From Nocardioides panaciterrulae (GTDB lineage: Bacteria; Actinomycetota; Actinomycetes; Propionibacteriales; Nocardioidaceae), in the NCBI RefSeq assembly GCF_013409645.1, contig NZ_JACCBG010000001.1:3780001-3844000 (forward strand): DNA of 64,000 bases, read 5' to 3'. Positions 42,526 to 51,468 of this stretch are shown here, piece by piece. The position numbers were made by a program, and so were the translations under genes. A model generated the notes under the pieces. The model was given only the letters and a program-made list of their open reading frames with translations, had not been told where the DNA came from and ran no database searches. How positions within the stretch are numbered: the stretch's first letter is position 1; every line of letters begins with the position of its first letter.

Positions 42526-43580
42526 CAGGACTCCTTGGCCGGGCGGGCGGCCGCGGCCCGGGCCCGGCGTACGACGCGGTGCACGAGGCCCTGCGCCGCG
42601 GGGGGTGCCGCGGCGGGCGGCGGGGCCTGGCGGGCCTGCCGCTTCGCGGCCTGCGCCAGCACCCGGCGGCGCACCTTGCGCGTGGTGTCCTCCCTGACCC
42701 GCTTCAGGGTCGGCGCGACCAGCGCGAGCGCGTCGCCGTGGATGCGGGCGTACTCCCCCCGCAGCGCCTGCAGCCGGTCGGCCATGTCGTCGGCGTCCGC
42801 GGAGTCCCCGTGCTCGGCCAGGTCGCCGAGCACGTCGAACGTGCGGTCGCCGAGCTCCTGGAGGTAGGCCGGCACCGAGGAGTCCTCCCAGCCCGGCTTC
42901 ATCCGCCGCAGCTTCGGGTCGATGAACTCGTCGACCGGGTGCGGGCGCTCCTCCGGGGCCGGGTCCAGCGCGAGGCCGAGGTCGTCGCGCAGGCGGACCA
43001 GCTCGGTGCGCCAGTCGGCGGTGAGGTTCGGGTAGTGCACGAACCGCCGCGGCGATCCGGCGGTGAGCTGCTCGGTCATCAGCGCCACGTTGATCCAGCC
43101 GGCCACCGCGGGGATCTCGTCGGCGTCGTAGTAGTTGCTGCGGCTCGCCGAGACCTCCGCGGGGTGGCGCAGCATGACGACGAAGCGCGGGTCCACGCCG
43201 AGGTCCTGGGCGGCGGCCACCCACAGATCGCGGAACCAGACCATCCGCGGGTCCTTGATCACCAGGCGCCCGTGCTGCTCGAGTCGGGGGGCCAGCCAGT
43301 CACGGACCTGGTCGCGGTTCTTCTCGTCCGACAGCACCGCGGACAGCCGCTCGAGGACCTGGGGGTCGGTGTCGAGCGTGCGGACACCGGTGCGCTGCAG
43401 CAGCTGGCGGTGGAAGTTCACGACCCAGCGCGGCTCGAAGAAGCCGAGCGGGTTGGTCTCGTTGCCCTTGATCGCCTGCGGGACGGTGTAGCCGGAGAAC
43501 GAGAGCGCCCCGGCCATCGTGCTGGTGCCGCTGCGGCCGGGACCGACGACGAAGACGAGGCCGCGTTCAGGGATGGACAC
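42525..43580 (-). CDS. Sulfotransferase-like P-loop protein 4
   Basis: This 351-residue protein has VGPGRSGTSTMAGALSFSGY at 12-31 and later VIKDPRMVWFRDLWVAAAQ and VMLRHPAEVSASRSNYY. The motif order is that of the preceding paralog. It ends in a basic, Ala-rich tail. The GTG start has a GGAGG site 10 nt upstream. It follows the first polymerase gene by about 50 bp on the same strand, consistent with an operon. Confidence 0.7.
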   Translation of the reverse strand: MSIPERGLVFVVGPGRSGTSTMAGALSFSGYTVPQAIKGNETNPLGFFEPRWVVNFHRQLLQRTGVRTLDTDPQVLERLSAVLSDEKNRDQVRDWLAPRLEQHGRLVIKDPRMVWFRDLWVAAAQDLGVDPRFVVMLRHPAEVSASRSNYYDADEIPAVAGWINVALMTEQLTAGSPRRFVHYPNLTADWRTELVRLRDDLGLALDPAPEERPHPVDEFIDPKLRRMKPGWEDSSVPAYLQELGDRTFDVLGDLAEHGDSADADDMADRLQALRGEYARIHGDALALVAPTLKRVREDTTRKVRRRVLAQAAKRQARQAPPPAAAPPAAQGLVHRVVRRARAAAARPAKES

Positions 43581-43629
43581 GGTCAGATCATCCTCCAGTC
43601 GGAGCCGGTCGGCAGCGGGCGACAGCCTC

Positions 43630-46600
43630 TCACGCGTCGCCCCGGGGCACGAAGACCGCGTCGACGAAGCGCTCGGCCGCGTGGCCGTCGTCGAGGTCGA
43701 GGTAGTCGTCGTGGAAGAGCCGGTACGCCTCGGCGTACTGCTTGCGGACGCCGTCGAGGTCCAGCAGCGCCTCGACCACCTCCTCGGTGGTGTCCACCAG
43801 CGGGCCGGGGGCGGTCGGCTCGAAGTCGAACAGCCAGCCCCGGGTGTCCTTGTAGCGCTGCAGGTCCGGGACGTGGAAGATCATCGGCTTGCCGGTCACC
43901 CCGAAGTCGAAGCGCAGCGAGGAGTAGTCCACGATGCCCGCGTCGGCGGCGAGGTAGAGATCGGAGACCTCCGGGTAGTCGGTCACCTCGACACAGCCGT
44001 GGCGGCTGCCGACCCGGCCGTGGGCCCGCGCGTTGAACGCATGGCCGCGGACCAGCAGGACGTACTCCTCGCCCAGCATCCGGGTGGCGCGCTCGAAGTC
44101 GAAGAAGTCGGCCATCTCGGCCCGGCTGTCGTTGAGCGCGAGGTAGTCGCGGAAGGTCGGCGCGTAGAGCACGGCCGTCTGGCCGTCCTCGATCCCCAGC
44201 GACGCCCGGGTCTGCGCGCGGATCTCCTCGGCCTCGGCGGAGTTGAGCACGTCGTTGCGCGGGTAGCCGATCTCCAGGACCTCGCCGGGGTAGTTGAAGT
44301 CGCGGGCGAGCAGCGGCGTCGCGTAGCGCGCCGGCGAGACCAGGTAGTCCCACGCCCGGGCGCGGGCGTCGTAGGCGTCGATGCGTGCCTGGGAGAACTG
44401 CAGGTTGCGCCAGTGCGGATGGCCCATCTGCTTGAACGGGTAGCCGTGGAAGGTCTGCACGAGGACCTGGCCCTCGGGCTTGTGGTGGTAATCCGGCTGG
44501 TACATGTTGTCGATGTAGTACTGCACCGAGAAGACCAGGTCGTACCACTCGGGGCTGTTGACCACGACCGGGATGCCGCCGTCGGGCACCGGCACCGACC
44601 GGTCCTGCACCGCCCAGTAGACCGGCAGGTCGCTGCCCCGCCGGGCCAGCTCCTTCTGGATCGAGACCCCGTTGTCGGTGGCCTGCTCCCCGAAGTAGGA
44701 GCGCATCAGCACGCCGCGGGTCAGCCCACTGCGGGTCGGCCCCTGGTTGCGCAGCACGTTCTGCCGGTAGCGCCCGCGCCCGGAGCCGAGCGGACGGTTC
44801 AGGCTCACGCGTACGACGGTCTGCGGCCCGCGCACGATCCGGCCCTCCAGGTCGTCGGTCTCGACCACGAGCGGCAGGTCCGCGCCCAGCGCCGGGGACA
44901 CCAGCAGCGGCACCTCCACCTCGGCGCCGTCGTGCTCGACCAACAGGGACAGGTCGTGCTCGCCCACCGGCAGCGGCCGGGTCCCGAAGCGGTAGAGCTC
45001 GTGGGCCAGCAGCACGGCCGCCTCGAACCGGCCCGCCTCGACGACGACCGGTGCGCCGTAGGTGCGCGTGCGCTTGTTGTTGGTGGCCAGCCGCACGGTG
45101 CCCGTGCCCGGCCCGAGGAGCCGGCCGCGGACCGTGAGGCGCCCGTCGCGGTCGACGCTGATCGCGTCGGCCTGGGCACCCAGCGACCACTCGTGGACGA
45201 CGAGGCCGCCGTTGCGGTGGGCGCCGAGCACCAGCGACCCGACGCCGGGCACCACCCGGCTCGCTGCGGACGGCAGCAGGTCGCGGCGCCGGCCGTCGAC
45301 GGTCCTGGCGACGACGTGCCAGGTGACCGACCGGCCGGGGGCGGGGCGGTCGATCGCCGGCAGCTCGACCCGGAAGGCCCGGCCGTCGAGCGTCGCGTCG
45401 GCCACCCGGCCGCCACCCTCGACCGTCACCCGGGCCACCCGGTCCGCGTCGGCCGGGTCGAGCACGCCGGTCAGCTCCCGGCCCGCGAGCGCGACGTCGG
45501 CGGCCGAGACGTGGCCGCGGTCGACCCGCAGCCGCAGCGGCTGCAGGTACTGCCAGTCGACGACCAGCCGCTCGCCGCGCCCCAGCGGGGCTGCCGGCAC
45601 CGCGCCGGCCGAGCCGCTGCGGACCAGCCGGGTGACCGGCTGCTCGGCGCTCAGCCCGGCCGCGGAGACCCGCAGCCACACGACCCAGGTCGCGTCCTGG
45701 CCGTCCGCGTCGAGGTCGTCGAGCGGGATCTCCACGCCGAACCGGCCGGGGCCGTAGTCGCACCAGAGGTCCTCGCGCGGCATCGGGAAGCTCGCCGCGG
45801 GCCGCTCGGTGGCGGCGAAGGAGCGGACCTCGCCGGTCCGCCGGTTGCGCAGCTGGACCACGACCTGCTGGTCGTGCACCGCCAGGTCCACCTTGCGCAG
45901 GTAGGCCCAGCCCGAGATCCAGCAGGTCCGCCCGCCGTCGGCCTGGTCGATCCAGTGCAGGTTCTCGACGGCGTGGGAGAGCCGCATCTGGCCGGGGCCG
46001 AGCACGAACAGGGACTCGTCGAGCTCGGGGTCGCCGAGCAGCGGCAGCTCCAGCAGGATCCCGTCGTCGCGGACGACCGCCGGCCACTGCTCGAGCCTGG
46101 TGCCCTCGCGGCGCACGAACTCCTGGGCGTCGGCGCGCCGGTCCAGCTGGGCCAGCCGGACCAGCACCCGGGCGGGCGGCGGGGCCGCCTCCCAGACCCA
46201 CGAGGGCGTCCCGTCGGTGAGCTCGCGGACGACGGCGACGAGCTCGTCCCAGTAGTCGTCCTCGACGGTCCCGGGGCTGGTGAGGTACCACTGGAAGTGG
46301 GCCGCGAGCAGGGTCTGCAGCCAGCCGTCGTACACCACGGGGCTGAGCTCGGCGCGGAACGCGTCGCGGCTGACGCGCCAGGCGGCGATCCGGTCGCGGA
46401 GGTCCTTCAGGCTGGCGGTCTGCTGGCTGATCGAGCTCTTGTCGTCACGGGCGCGGTAGCGGTAGACGATCTGGGTCAGCACGTCGATCGCCCCCGCCCG
46501 GGCGAACAGCTGGGTGACGATCGGCTGGTCCTCGTAGGCCACGCCCTCGCGGAACCACAGCCCCTGCTGGTCCCAGAAGTCGCGGCGGAAGAGCTTGTTC

Positions 46601-47163
46601 CACGTGTAGAGGTTGCGCAGCAGCGGGAGGAACTCCTCGATCCGCACCCGTTCGCGCGGCTCCAGGTGCACGTCCTCGACCCAGTCCGGCGTCCAGGTGC
46701 TGCGGCTGTCGAACCGCTCGACGGAGCCCACCACGATGTCGGAGCCGGTACGACGGGCACTGCCGACCAGCACGCCCAGCGCGTTGGCCGGCAGCAGGTC
46801 GTCGGAGTCGACGAAGGTCAGGAACCGGCCGCGGGCGGCCCGGACCCCTGTGTTGCGGGCGGCACCGAGGCCGCCGTTCTCGCGGGTGATGATCCGCACC
46901 CGGTGGTCGCGGGCGGCGTACCGCTCGGCGATCGCCCTCGAGCCGTCGGGCGACCCGTCGTCGACCAGCAGCACCTCGAAGTCGGTGAACGACTGGCGCA
47001 GGATCGAGTCCAGGCAGTCGGCGAGGTACTCCTCGACGTTGTAGAACGGCACCACCAGGCTGACCATCGGCCGGCGCAGGCGCCGGCCGACGCCGGTCCG
47101 GGCGAGCCGGCGGGCGGCGCGGCGCGGGAGCGACCGGGCGGCGCGGACGCGCGCGGCCTTCAC
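43630..47163 (-). CDS. Giant GT2 glycosyltransferase + teichoic-acid polyol-phosphate polymerase
   Basis: The protein has 1177 residues. An N-terminal GT2 domain has VVPFYNVEEYLADC, VDDGSPDGS and the metal-binding DxD in FVDSDDLLP (119-122). A long middle region has beta-sandwich character. The C-terminal polymerase domain (about 800-1170) has TFHGYPFKQMG, YPRNDVL, YAPTFRDY, RGHAFN and DYSSLRFDF. These are the CDP-glycerol glycerophosphotransferase-family (TagF/TarL) blocks. It probably builds a polyol-phosphate chain from CDP-ribitol or CDP-glycerol and adds a sugar. Most of the protein lies at the inner face of the membrane. Confidence 0.8.
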   Translation of the reverse strand: MKAARVRAARSLPRRAARRLARTGVGRRLRRPMVSLVVPFYNVEEYLADCLDSILRQSFTDFEVLLVDDGSPDGSRAIAERYAARDHRVRIITRENGGLGAARNTGVRAARGRFLTFVDSDDLLPANALGVLVGSARRTGSDIVVGSVERFDSRSTWTPDWVEDVHLEPRERVRIEEFLPLLRNLYTWNKLFRRDFWDQQGLWFREGVAYEDQPIVTQLFARAGAIDVLTQIVYRYRARDDKSSISQQTASLKDLRDRIAAWRVSRDAFRAELSPVVYDGWLQTLLAAHFQWYLTSPGTVEDDYWDELVAVVRELTDGTPSWVWEAAPPPARVLVRLAQLDRRADAQEFVRREGTRLEQWPAVVRDDGILLELPLLGDPELDESLFVLGPGQMRLSHAVENLHWIDQADGGRTCWISGWAYLRKVDLAVHDQQVVVQLRNRRTGEVRSFAATERPAASFPMPREDLWCDYGPGRFGVEIPLDDLDADGQDATWVVWLRVSAAGLSAEQPVTRLVRSGSAGAVPAAPLGRGERLVVDWQYLQPLRLRVDRGHVSAADVALAGRELTGVLDPADADRVARVTVEGGGRVADATLDGRAFRVELPAIDRPAPGRSVTWHVVARTVDGRRRDLLPSAASRVVPGVGSLVLGAHRNGGLVVHEWSLGAQADAISVDRDGRLTVRGRLLGPGTGTVRLATNNKRTRTYGAPVVVEAGRFEAAVLLAHELYRFGTRPLPVGEHDLSLLVEHDGAEVEVPLLVSPALGADLPLVVETDDLEGRIVRGPQTVVRVSLNRPLGSGRGRYRQNVLRNQGPTRSGLTRGVLMRSYFGEQATDNGVSIQKELARRGSDLPVYWAVQDRSVPVPDGGIPVVVNSPEWYDLVFSVQYYIDNMYQPDYHHKPEGQVLVQTFHGYPFKQMGHPHWRNLQFSQARIDAYDARARAWDYLVSPARYATPLLARDFNYPGEVLEIGYPRNDVLNSAEAEEIRAQTRASLGIEDGQTAVLYAPTFRDYLALNDSRAEMADFFDFERATRMLGEEYVLLVRGHAFNARAHGRVGSRHGCVEVTDYPEVSDLYLAADAGIVDYSSLRFDFGVTGKPMIFHVPDLQRYKDTRGWLFDFEPTAPGPLVDTTEEVVEALLDLDGVRKQYAEAYRLFHDDYLDLDDGHAAERFVDAVFVPRGDA

Positions 47164-47222
47164 CGGGCGGCCTCGGGCCGCGGGTCGGCCGTGGGCACGG
47201 TCGGGTCTGCGGCGGTGGGCAT
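47160..47222 (-). CDS. Possible 20-codon leaderless upstream ORF before the first polymerase
   Basis: ATG 47222 opens a 20-codon ORF (MPTAADPTVPTADPRPEAAR) whose TGA overlaps the polymerase GTG as GTGA. TAGATT lies 7 nt upstream and contains the TAG stop of the paralogous polymerase gene. It may be a coupling ORF or simply the transcription start of the 47163 gene. Function uncertain. Confidence 0.3.
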   Translation of the reverse strand: MPTAADPTVPTADPRPEAAR

Positions 47223-47232
47223 GGCCGACAAT

Positions 47233-50200
47233 CTAGCGAGCGCCGGGACCCGGCGACGACGGCGGTGCGGCCAGCGCCGCGAGCAGCTGGTCGACGACGC
47301 GCTCGGCGGCGTGGCCGTCGTGCCAGCGGTTGTAGGTCGCGTTGAAGGCGACGATCGCGGGGGCGTACTGCTGGCGGAGGGCAGGCAGGTCCCGGACCCG
47401 CGCCACCACCTCGCCGGTGTCGCGGACGAACGGCCCCGGGGCCGACTCGGCGAACGGGAAGAGGAAGCTGCGGCTGCCCGCGTCGTACTCCTCCAGGTCG
47501 GGCACGAGGAAGACCATCGGCCGGCCGGTGAGGGCGAAGTCGAAGCGCAGCGAGGAGTAGTCGAGGACCGCCACGTCGGAGGCGAGGATCAGGTCGTTGA
47601 TCTCGGGGTGGTCGGTGACGTCCACGACGCCCGGGGCCCCCTGGCGGCGTTGGTGGAACCGGTGCCCGCGCAGCAGCAGCACGTGGTCGTCGCCGAGGGC
47701 GCGTGCGGCCGCGTGCACGTCGAGGTGGGTGGTGAGCTCGGCGCGCCGGGGCCGGGTCGCGAGGTTCTCGCGCCAGGTGGGGGCGTAGAGCACGGCGACC
47801 TGGTGCTCGGCGAGGCCCAGCAGCTCGCGGGTCCGGCGTCGGCGGTCGGCGGCCCCAGGGCCGACCAGCGCGTCGTTGCGCGGGTAGCCGTGCTCGAACG
47901 CCGGGCCGGTGTAGGCGTACTGCTCGCGGTAGTGCCGGGTCATCTCCGGGGTGGGCGTGAGGATCGCGCTCCACGTGTCCACGCCGCGGGCGCGCAGCTC
48001 CCGGATCCGGCTCGCGGGCAGGCCGGCGGCCCGCCACTGGCCCAGGCCCATGCCCTTGGACGGATAGCCGTGGAAGGTCTGCAGCAGGAACTGGCCGGGC
48101 CGGCGACGGAACCACGCCTCCACGTCGGTGTTCACCACCAGGCAGCCGGCGCGCGCGAGCACGTCGTACCACTCCCGGCTGCGCAGCAGCACCGGCCTCG
48201 CGCCGGGGGGCGCCGGGACGGAGGAGTCGGCGACGGCCCAGTAGGTCGTCACGTCGGGCCGGCGGCGGCGCAGCTCGTCGTGGATGTCGCGGGGGCTGTC
48301 GGAGGCGGACCGGCCGACGTAGGACTCGAAGTAGAAGACGCCGGGGTCGACCGGCCGCTCGTCCCCGGCGTACGCCGCCACCAGCCGGGCCTGGGCGTGG
48401 CGGCCGAGCTCGTCGTCGGCCAGCGGGGGCCCGAGGTGGAGCAGCAGCCCGCCGGCCGGCCCGAGCAGGGTGCGCAGGCGGTGGTGGCGGCCGACCTGCT
48501 CGGCGGGGATCCGGTCGACGAGCGCCTCCGCCATCCGGGGCGGCCGGCCGTCGACGACGAGCCGGTAGTGGCCGGTGGGGAGCAGCCGGTCGCGCCCGAA
48601 GTGCGGGTGGCGCAGGGTGATCCGGGGGCGTGCGGCGGTGGCGGTGCCGAGCTCGCGGTCGTCCTCGTCGACCAGGGTCAGCGCGCCCTCGCCTTCGAGG
48701 TCCACGACCAGGTCCTCGTCCTCGAGCCTCACGTCGCGGACGAGCACCCGGGGATCCGGGTCGGGGTGGCGCCGGCGGGGGTCGGCGAGACGGACCTCGA
48801 CGGTGCGGCTCAGGCCCGCGGCCAGGGCCAGCGTCAGCCGGAGGGACGCGGCGTCGGCGGGCACCCGGGCGCTGGCCGCCAGGGCCCGGGCGAACGGGCT
48901 GGCGGCCCAGCGGTCGGCCGCCGGGTCCGGGCCGGCCTGCACGGCCACCGGGGTCCCGTCGGAGAGGGCGCCGGTGACCTCGACGCCGGTCGGGGGCAGG
49001 TCGACCTGGGCGACCCGGAGGTGGAGGTCGACCCGGCGCCCGGGGGCGTCAACGAGCGCCGACTCGGCGTGCCGGGGGGTGTCAACGAGCGCCGACTCGG
49101 CGTGCCCCACGACCCGGACGACGGAGGCGACCAGCGGCGTCTCGACCTCGGTGAGTCGACGGACCTCGGCGGGGACGTCCGGCGGCAGCTCGGGCCAGGC
49201 GGCCTGCACCTCCCCGGTCCGGGTGAGGCGGGTGGGCACCTGGCCGTCGAGGTCGGTGAGGGCGACGGCGAGCCGCTCGACGTCCGCGCGCCGGTCCTCG
49301 GCGCACAACCACTCCAGGGTGCGGGCCTCCACGCCGGGCCCCTCCCCGACGCCGGTCGTTCCGGTCGTTCCGGTCGCTCCGGGCGCGTGCCGGGCCAGCA
49401 CCTGGCGCAGCCGCTGCCAGTCCTCCGAGGTGGCCCGCTCGGTGTCGAGGAGGAAACCGGGCAGCGCGACGTCCAGCACGTGCCGGCGCCAGCCCGGCTC
49501 GAGGCCGCTGCCGGCGAGCAGCCGCTCGACCTCCTGCGCCCGCGTGTCCCAGCAGCCGAGGTCGCGCAGGTGGTCCGGGGCGGCGCCGTAGGCCCGTACG
49601 CCGTGTCCGCCGAGGTGCTCCTGCACGGGGCGGCCGAGCACGTCGACACGATCGGCGGCGGCCAGGTGCGCGGCCAGCGTCGGCGAGAGCAGCCACCCGT
49701 CCAGTGGGCCCAGGCGACGACCGGCTGCCCGCCAGGTCGTCGTCCGCAGGAGCTTGTTGCCGAGGCCGAGGTCGCCGGCGAGCTCGGGACGCGCCGAGGG
49801 GGGTACGCCGCGGCCGGGCCGGGCGTGGGCGAGCCGGGTCGACCGCTGCAGCCAGGGGGCGGGGCGACCGCGTTGGGACACCGCTCCGGTGGCCAGGTCG
49901 GAGCCGCTGGCCGCGAGGGAGTCGGCGAGGGCCGCGAGGGCGCCGGGGACGCGTGGGTCGCAGGCGCGGAGCAGCTGGAGGAACTCGCCGCGGGCCGCGT
50001 CCGCTCCCGCGGCGGCGGCGTCCTGCCAGGTGGGCGCGGGCGCCAGGACGCGCACCCGGGCGTCGGCGAGCCCGGCCACGACCCGGTCCACCTCCGCGGC
50101 CGGGTCCGGCCCGACGGGCACCACCAGGATCTCGCGGGGGGACTCGGCGGCGACCGCCTCGAGGGTCTCGGCGAGACGGGGCAGGTCGACGCGCTCGCAC

Positions 50201-50355
50201 AGCACGACCAGGCTGACCCGGGCCACCGCGTCCTCGGCCGCGGCCCGGCGAGCGGCCCGCGTGGCCGCGCGCACGACCGGCCGGCGCACCGGGTCGGGCA
50301 GCCGGCGCAACGCCGCGCGCGCGAGCCCGGTGGGCGTGGGACGACGGGCCGGCAT
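47233..50355 (-). CDS. Second teichoic-acid polymerase paralog with degenerate GT2 domain
   Basis: The protein has 1040 residues. The C-terminal polymerase domain has TFHGYPSKGMG, YPRNDAL, YAPTWREN, RGHRFH and DYSSLRFDF, parallel to its paralog. The N-terminal GT2-like domain (about 45-150) has lost the metal motif: the paralog's DSDD is replaced by RACDP, and VDDGSP by VPVGPDP. The sugar transferase part is therefore probably inactive. A tandem repeat near residues 417-438 encodes HAESALVD twice. The product is likely a polyol-phosphate polymer. Confidence 0.78.
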   Translation of the reverse strand: MPARRPTPTGLARAALRRLPDPVRRPVVRAATRAARRAAAEDAVARVSLVVLCERVDLPRLAETLEAVAAESPREILVVPVGPDPAAEVDRVVAGLADARVRVLAPAPTWQDAAAAGADAARGEFLQLLRACDPRVPGALAALADSLAASGSDLATGAVSQRGRPAPWLQRSTRLAHARPGRGVPPSARPELAGDLGLGNKLLRTTTWRAAGRRLGPLDGWLLSPTLAAHLAAADRVDVLGRPVQEHLGGHGVRAYGAAPDHLRDLGCWDTRAQEVERLLAGSGLEPGWRRHVLDVALPGFLLDTERATSEDWQRLRQVLARHAPGATGTTGTTGVGEGPGVEARTLEWLCAEDRRADVERLAVALTDLDGQVPTRLTRTGEVQAAWPELPPDVPAEVRRLTEVETPLVASVVRVVGHAESALVDTPRHAESALVDAPGRRVDLHLRVAQVDLPPTGVEVTGALSDGTPVAVQAGPDPAADRWAASPFARALAASARVPADAASLRLTLALAAGLSRTVEVRLADPRRRHPDPDPRVLVRDVRLEDEDLVVDLEGEGALTLVDEDDRELGTATAARPRITLRHPHFGRDRLLPTGHYRLVVDGRPPRMAEALVDRIPAEQVGRHHRLRTLLGPAGGLLLHLGPPLADDELGRHAQARLVAAYAGDERPVDPGVFYFESYVGRSASDSPRDIHDELRRRRPDVTTYWAVADSSVPAPPGARPVLLRSREWYDVLARAGCLVVNTDVEAWFRRRPGQFLLQTFHGYPSKGMGLGQWRAAGLPASRIRELRARGVDTWSAILTPTPEMTRHYREQYAYTGPAFEHGYPRNDALVGPGAADRRRRTRELLGLAEHQVAVLYAPTWRENLATRPRRAELTTHLDVHAAARALGDDHVLLLRGHRFHQRRQGAPGVVDVTDHPEINDLILASDVAVLDYSSLRFDFALTGRPMVFLVPDLEEYDAGSRSFLFPFAESAPGPFVRDTGEVVARVRDLPALRQQYAPAIVAFNATYNRWHDGHAAERVVDQLLAALAAPPSSPGPGAR
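49048..49103. repeat. Two in-frame copies of the palindromic repeat inside the polymerase gene
   Basis: Copies at 49048-49070 and 49081-49103 are 33 bp apart (11 codons), so the reading frame is kept. They match the arrays at 30.7 and 54.0 kb. Confidence 0.75.
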
Positions 50356-50439
50356 GGGGGGAGGGTATCCGTCGCGCCGGTCGCGACCGGACCCCTCCGC
50401 CCCACCGACGGGCGGCCCGCCCCCACCGGGAGGGTGGTG

Positions 50440-51402
50440 TCAGACCAGTCCGGCCTGGGTCAGGAACTCGTCGGCCACGTCGGCGGGCGTCTTGCGGTCG
50501 ACGGTGACCTCACCGTTGAGCTGGGTGAGCTTCTCGGTGGTCAGTGCGGCCATCAGCCCGTTGAGGGTGCCGGCCACGTCGGGGTGGGCGGCGAGGAAGT
50601 CGCTGCTGACCGCCGGCACGAGGTTCTGCGCGGGCTGGATGTGCTTGTCGTCGTCCAGCAGGACCAGGCCCTGCGACTCCAGCGTCCCGTCGGTGGTGCT
50701 CGTCTCGCCGAGCTGCGACTCGCCCTTGAGCACCGACTGGTAGGTCTGGTCGCTCGCGTAGCCGAGCGGCAGCACCTTCGTGACGTCGATGCCGTAGGCA
50801 CCGGACAGGCCGCCCTCGCAGTCCTGGCGCCCCTCGCAGTCGGGGGCCGCCGCCAGCACCACGCTCTTGCCCTTCAGGTCCGACAGCGTGGAGACGTTCT
50901 CGGAGCTGGCGTAGTCCTTGGAGACGAAGAACGCGTTGGTGTCGGTGGCCTGCGACGGGTCGAGCAGGGTGATGCCCTGCTCGCTGAGCAGCGACTTGCC
51001 GGCCTCGATCGACGCCTGGGCATCGGAGGTGGTGATCGGCTTCGCCTTCGCGCCGTTCTGGGTGGTGTTGAGGTAGTCCAGGATCCCGCCGACGTACTCG
51101 GGCACCACGTCGACCGCGCCGGGGAACGTCTTCATGTAGACGTCGCGACTGTCGACCAGCTTCACGTCGGTGTCGTAGCCGGCCTTGGTGAGCAGCTCGT
51201 CGTACATCGCGGCCACCAGCTGGGCCTCGGGGAAGTTCTGCCCGGCGATGTGGACGGCGCCCTTGTCCGCGCTGCCCGAGCTCGCGCTGTCGGAGGGGCT
51301 GCTGCCGGACTTGCCGTTGGAGAGGTTGTCGCCGGCGCACGCGCTGGCGAGGAGGAGGGTGCCGACGGCGAGGACCGCGGCGAACGGGCGTCGAACCTGC
51401 AT
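50440..51402 (-). CDS. Glycine betaine/choline-type ABC transporter, substrate-binding lipoprotein
   Basis: This 320-residue OpuAC/OsmF-like binding protein has a signal peptide with a lipobox ending ASAC, and Cys22 is lipidated. It then starts VHIAGQNFPEAQLVAAMYDEL and has the typical VDVVPEYVGGILDYL block. An AGAAGG site lies 9 nt before ATG 51402. Together with two permeases and a divergent ATPase it forms a quaternary-amine importer for osmoprotection. The ligand is not proven. Confidence 0.85.
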   Translation of the reverse strand: MQVRRPFAAVLAVGTLLLASACAGDNLSNGKSGSSPSDSASSGSADKGAVHIAGQNFPEAQLVAAMYDELLTKAGYDTDVKLVDSRDVYMKTFPGAVDVVPEYVGGILDYLNTTQNGAKAKPITTSDAQASIEAGKSLLSEQGITLLDPSQATDTNAFFVSKDYASSENVSTLSDLKGKSVVLAAAPDCEGRQDCEGGLSGAYGIDVTKVLPLGYASDQTYQSVLKGESQLGETSTTDGTLESQGLVLLDDDKHIQPAQNLVPAVSSDFLAAHPDVAGTLNGLMAALTTEKLTQLNGEVTVDRKTPADVADEFLTQAGLV

Positions 51403-51468
51403 GGTGACCAACCTTCTGTGTCCCGCGGCGCGCGCCGCGCGTGTCCGGAGGTGAGCGGCACGCCGCTC

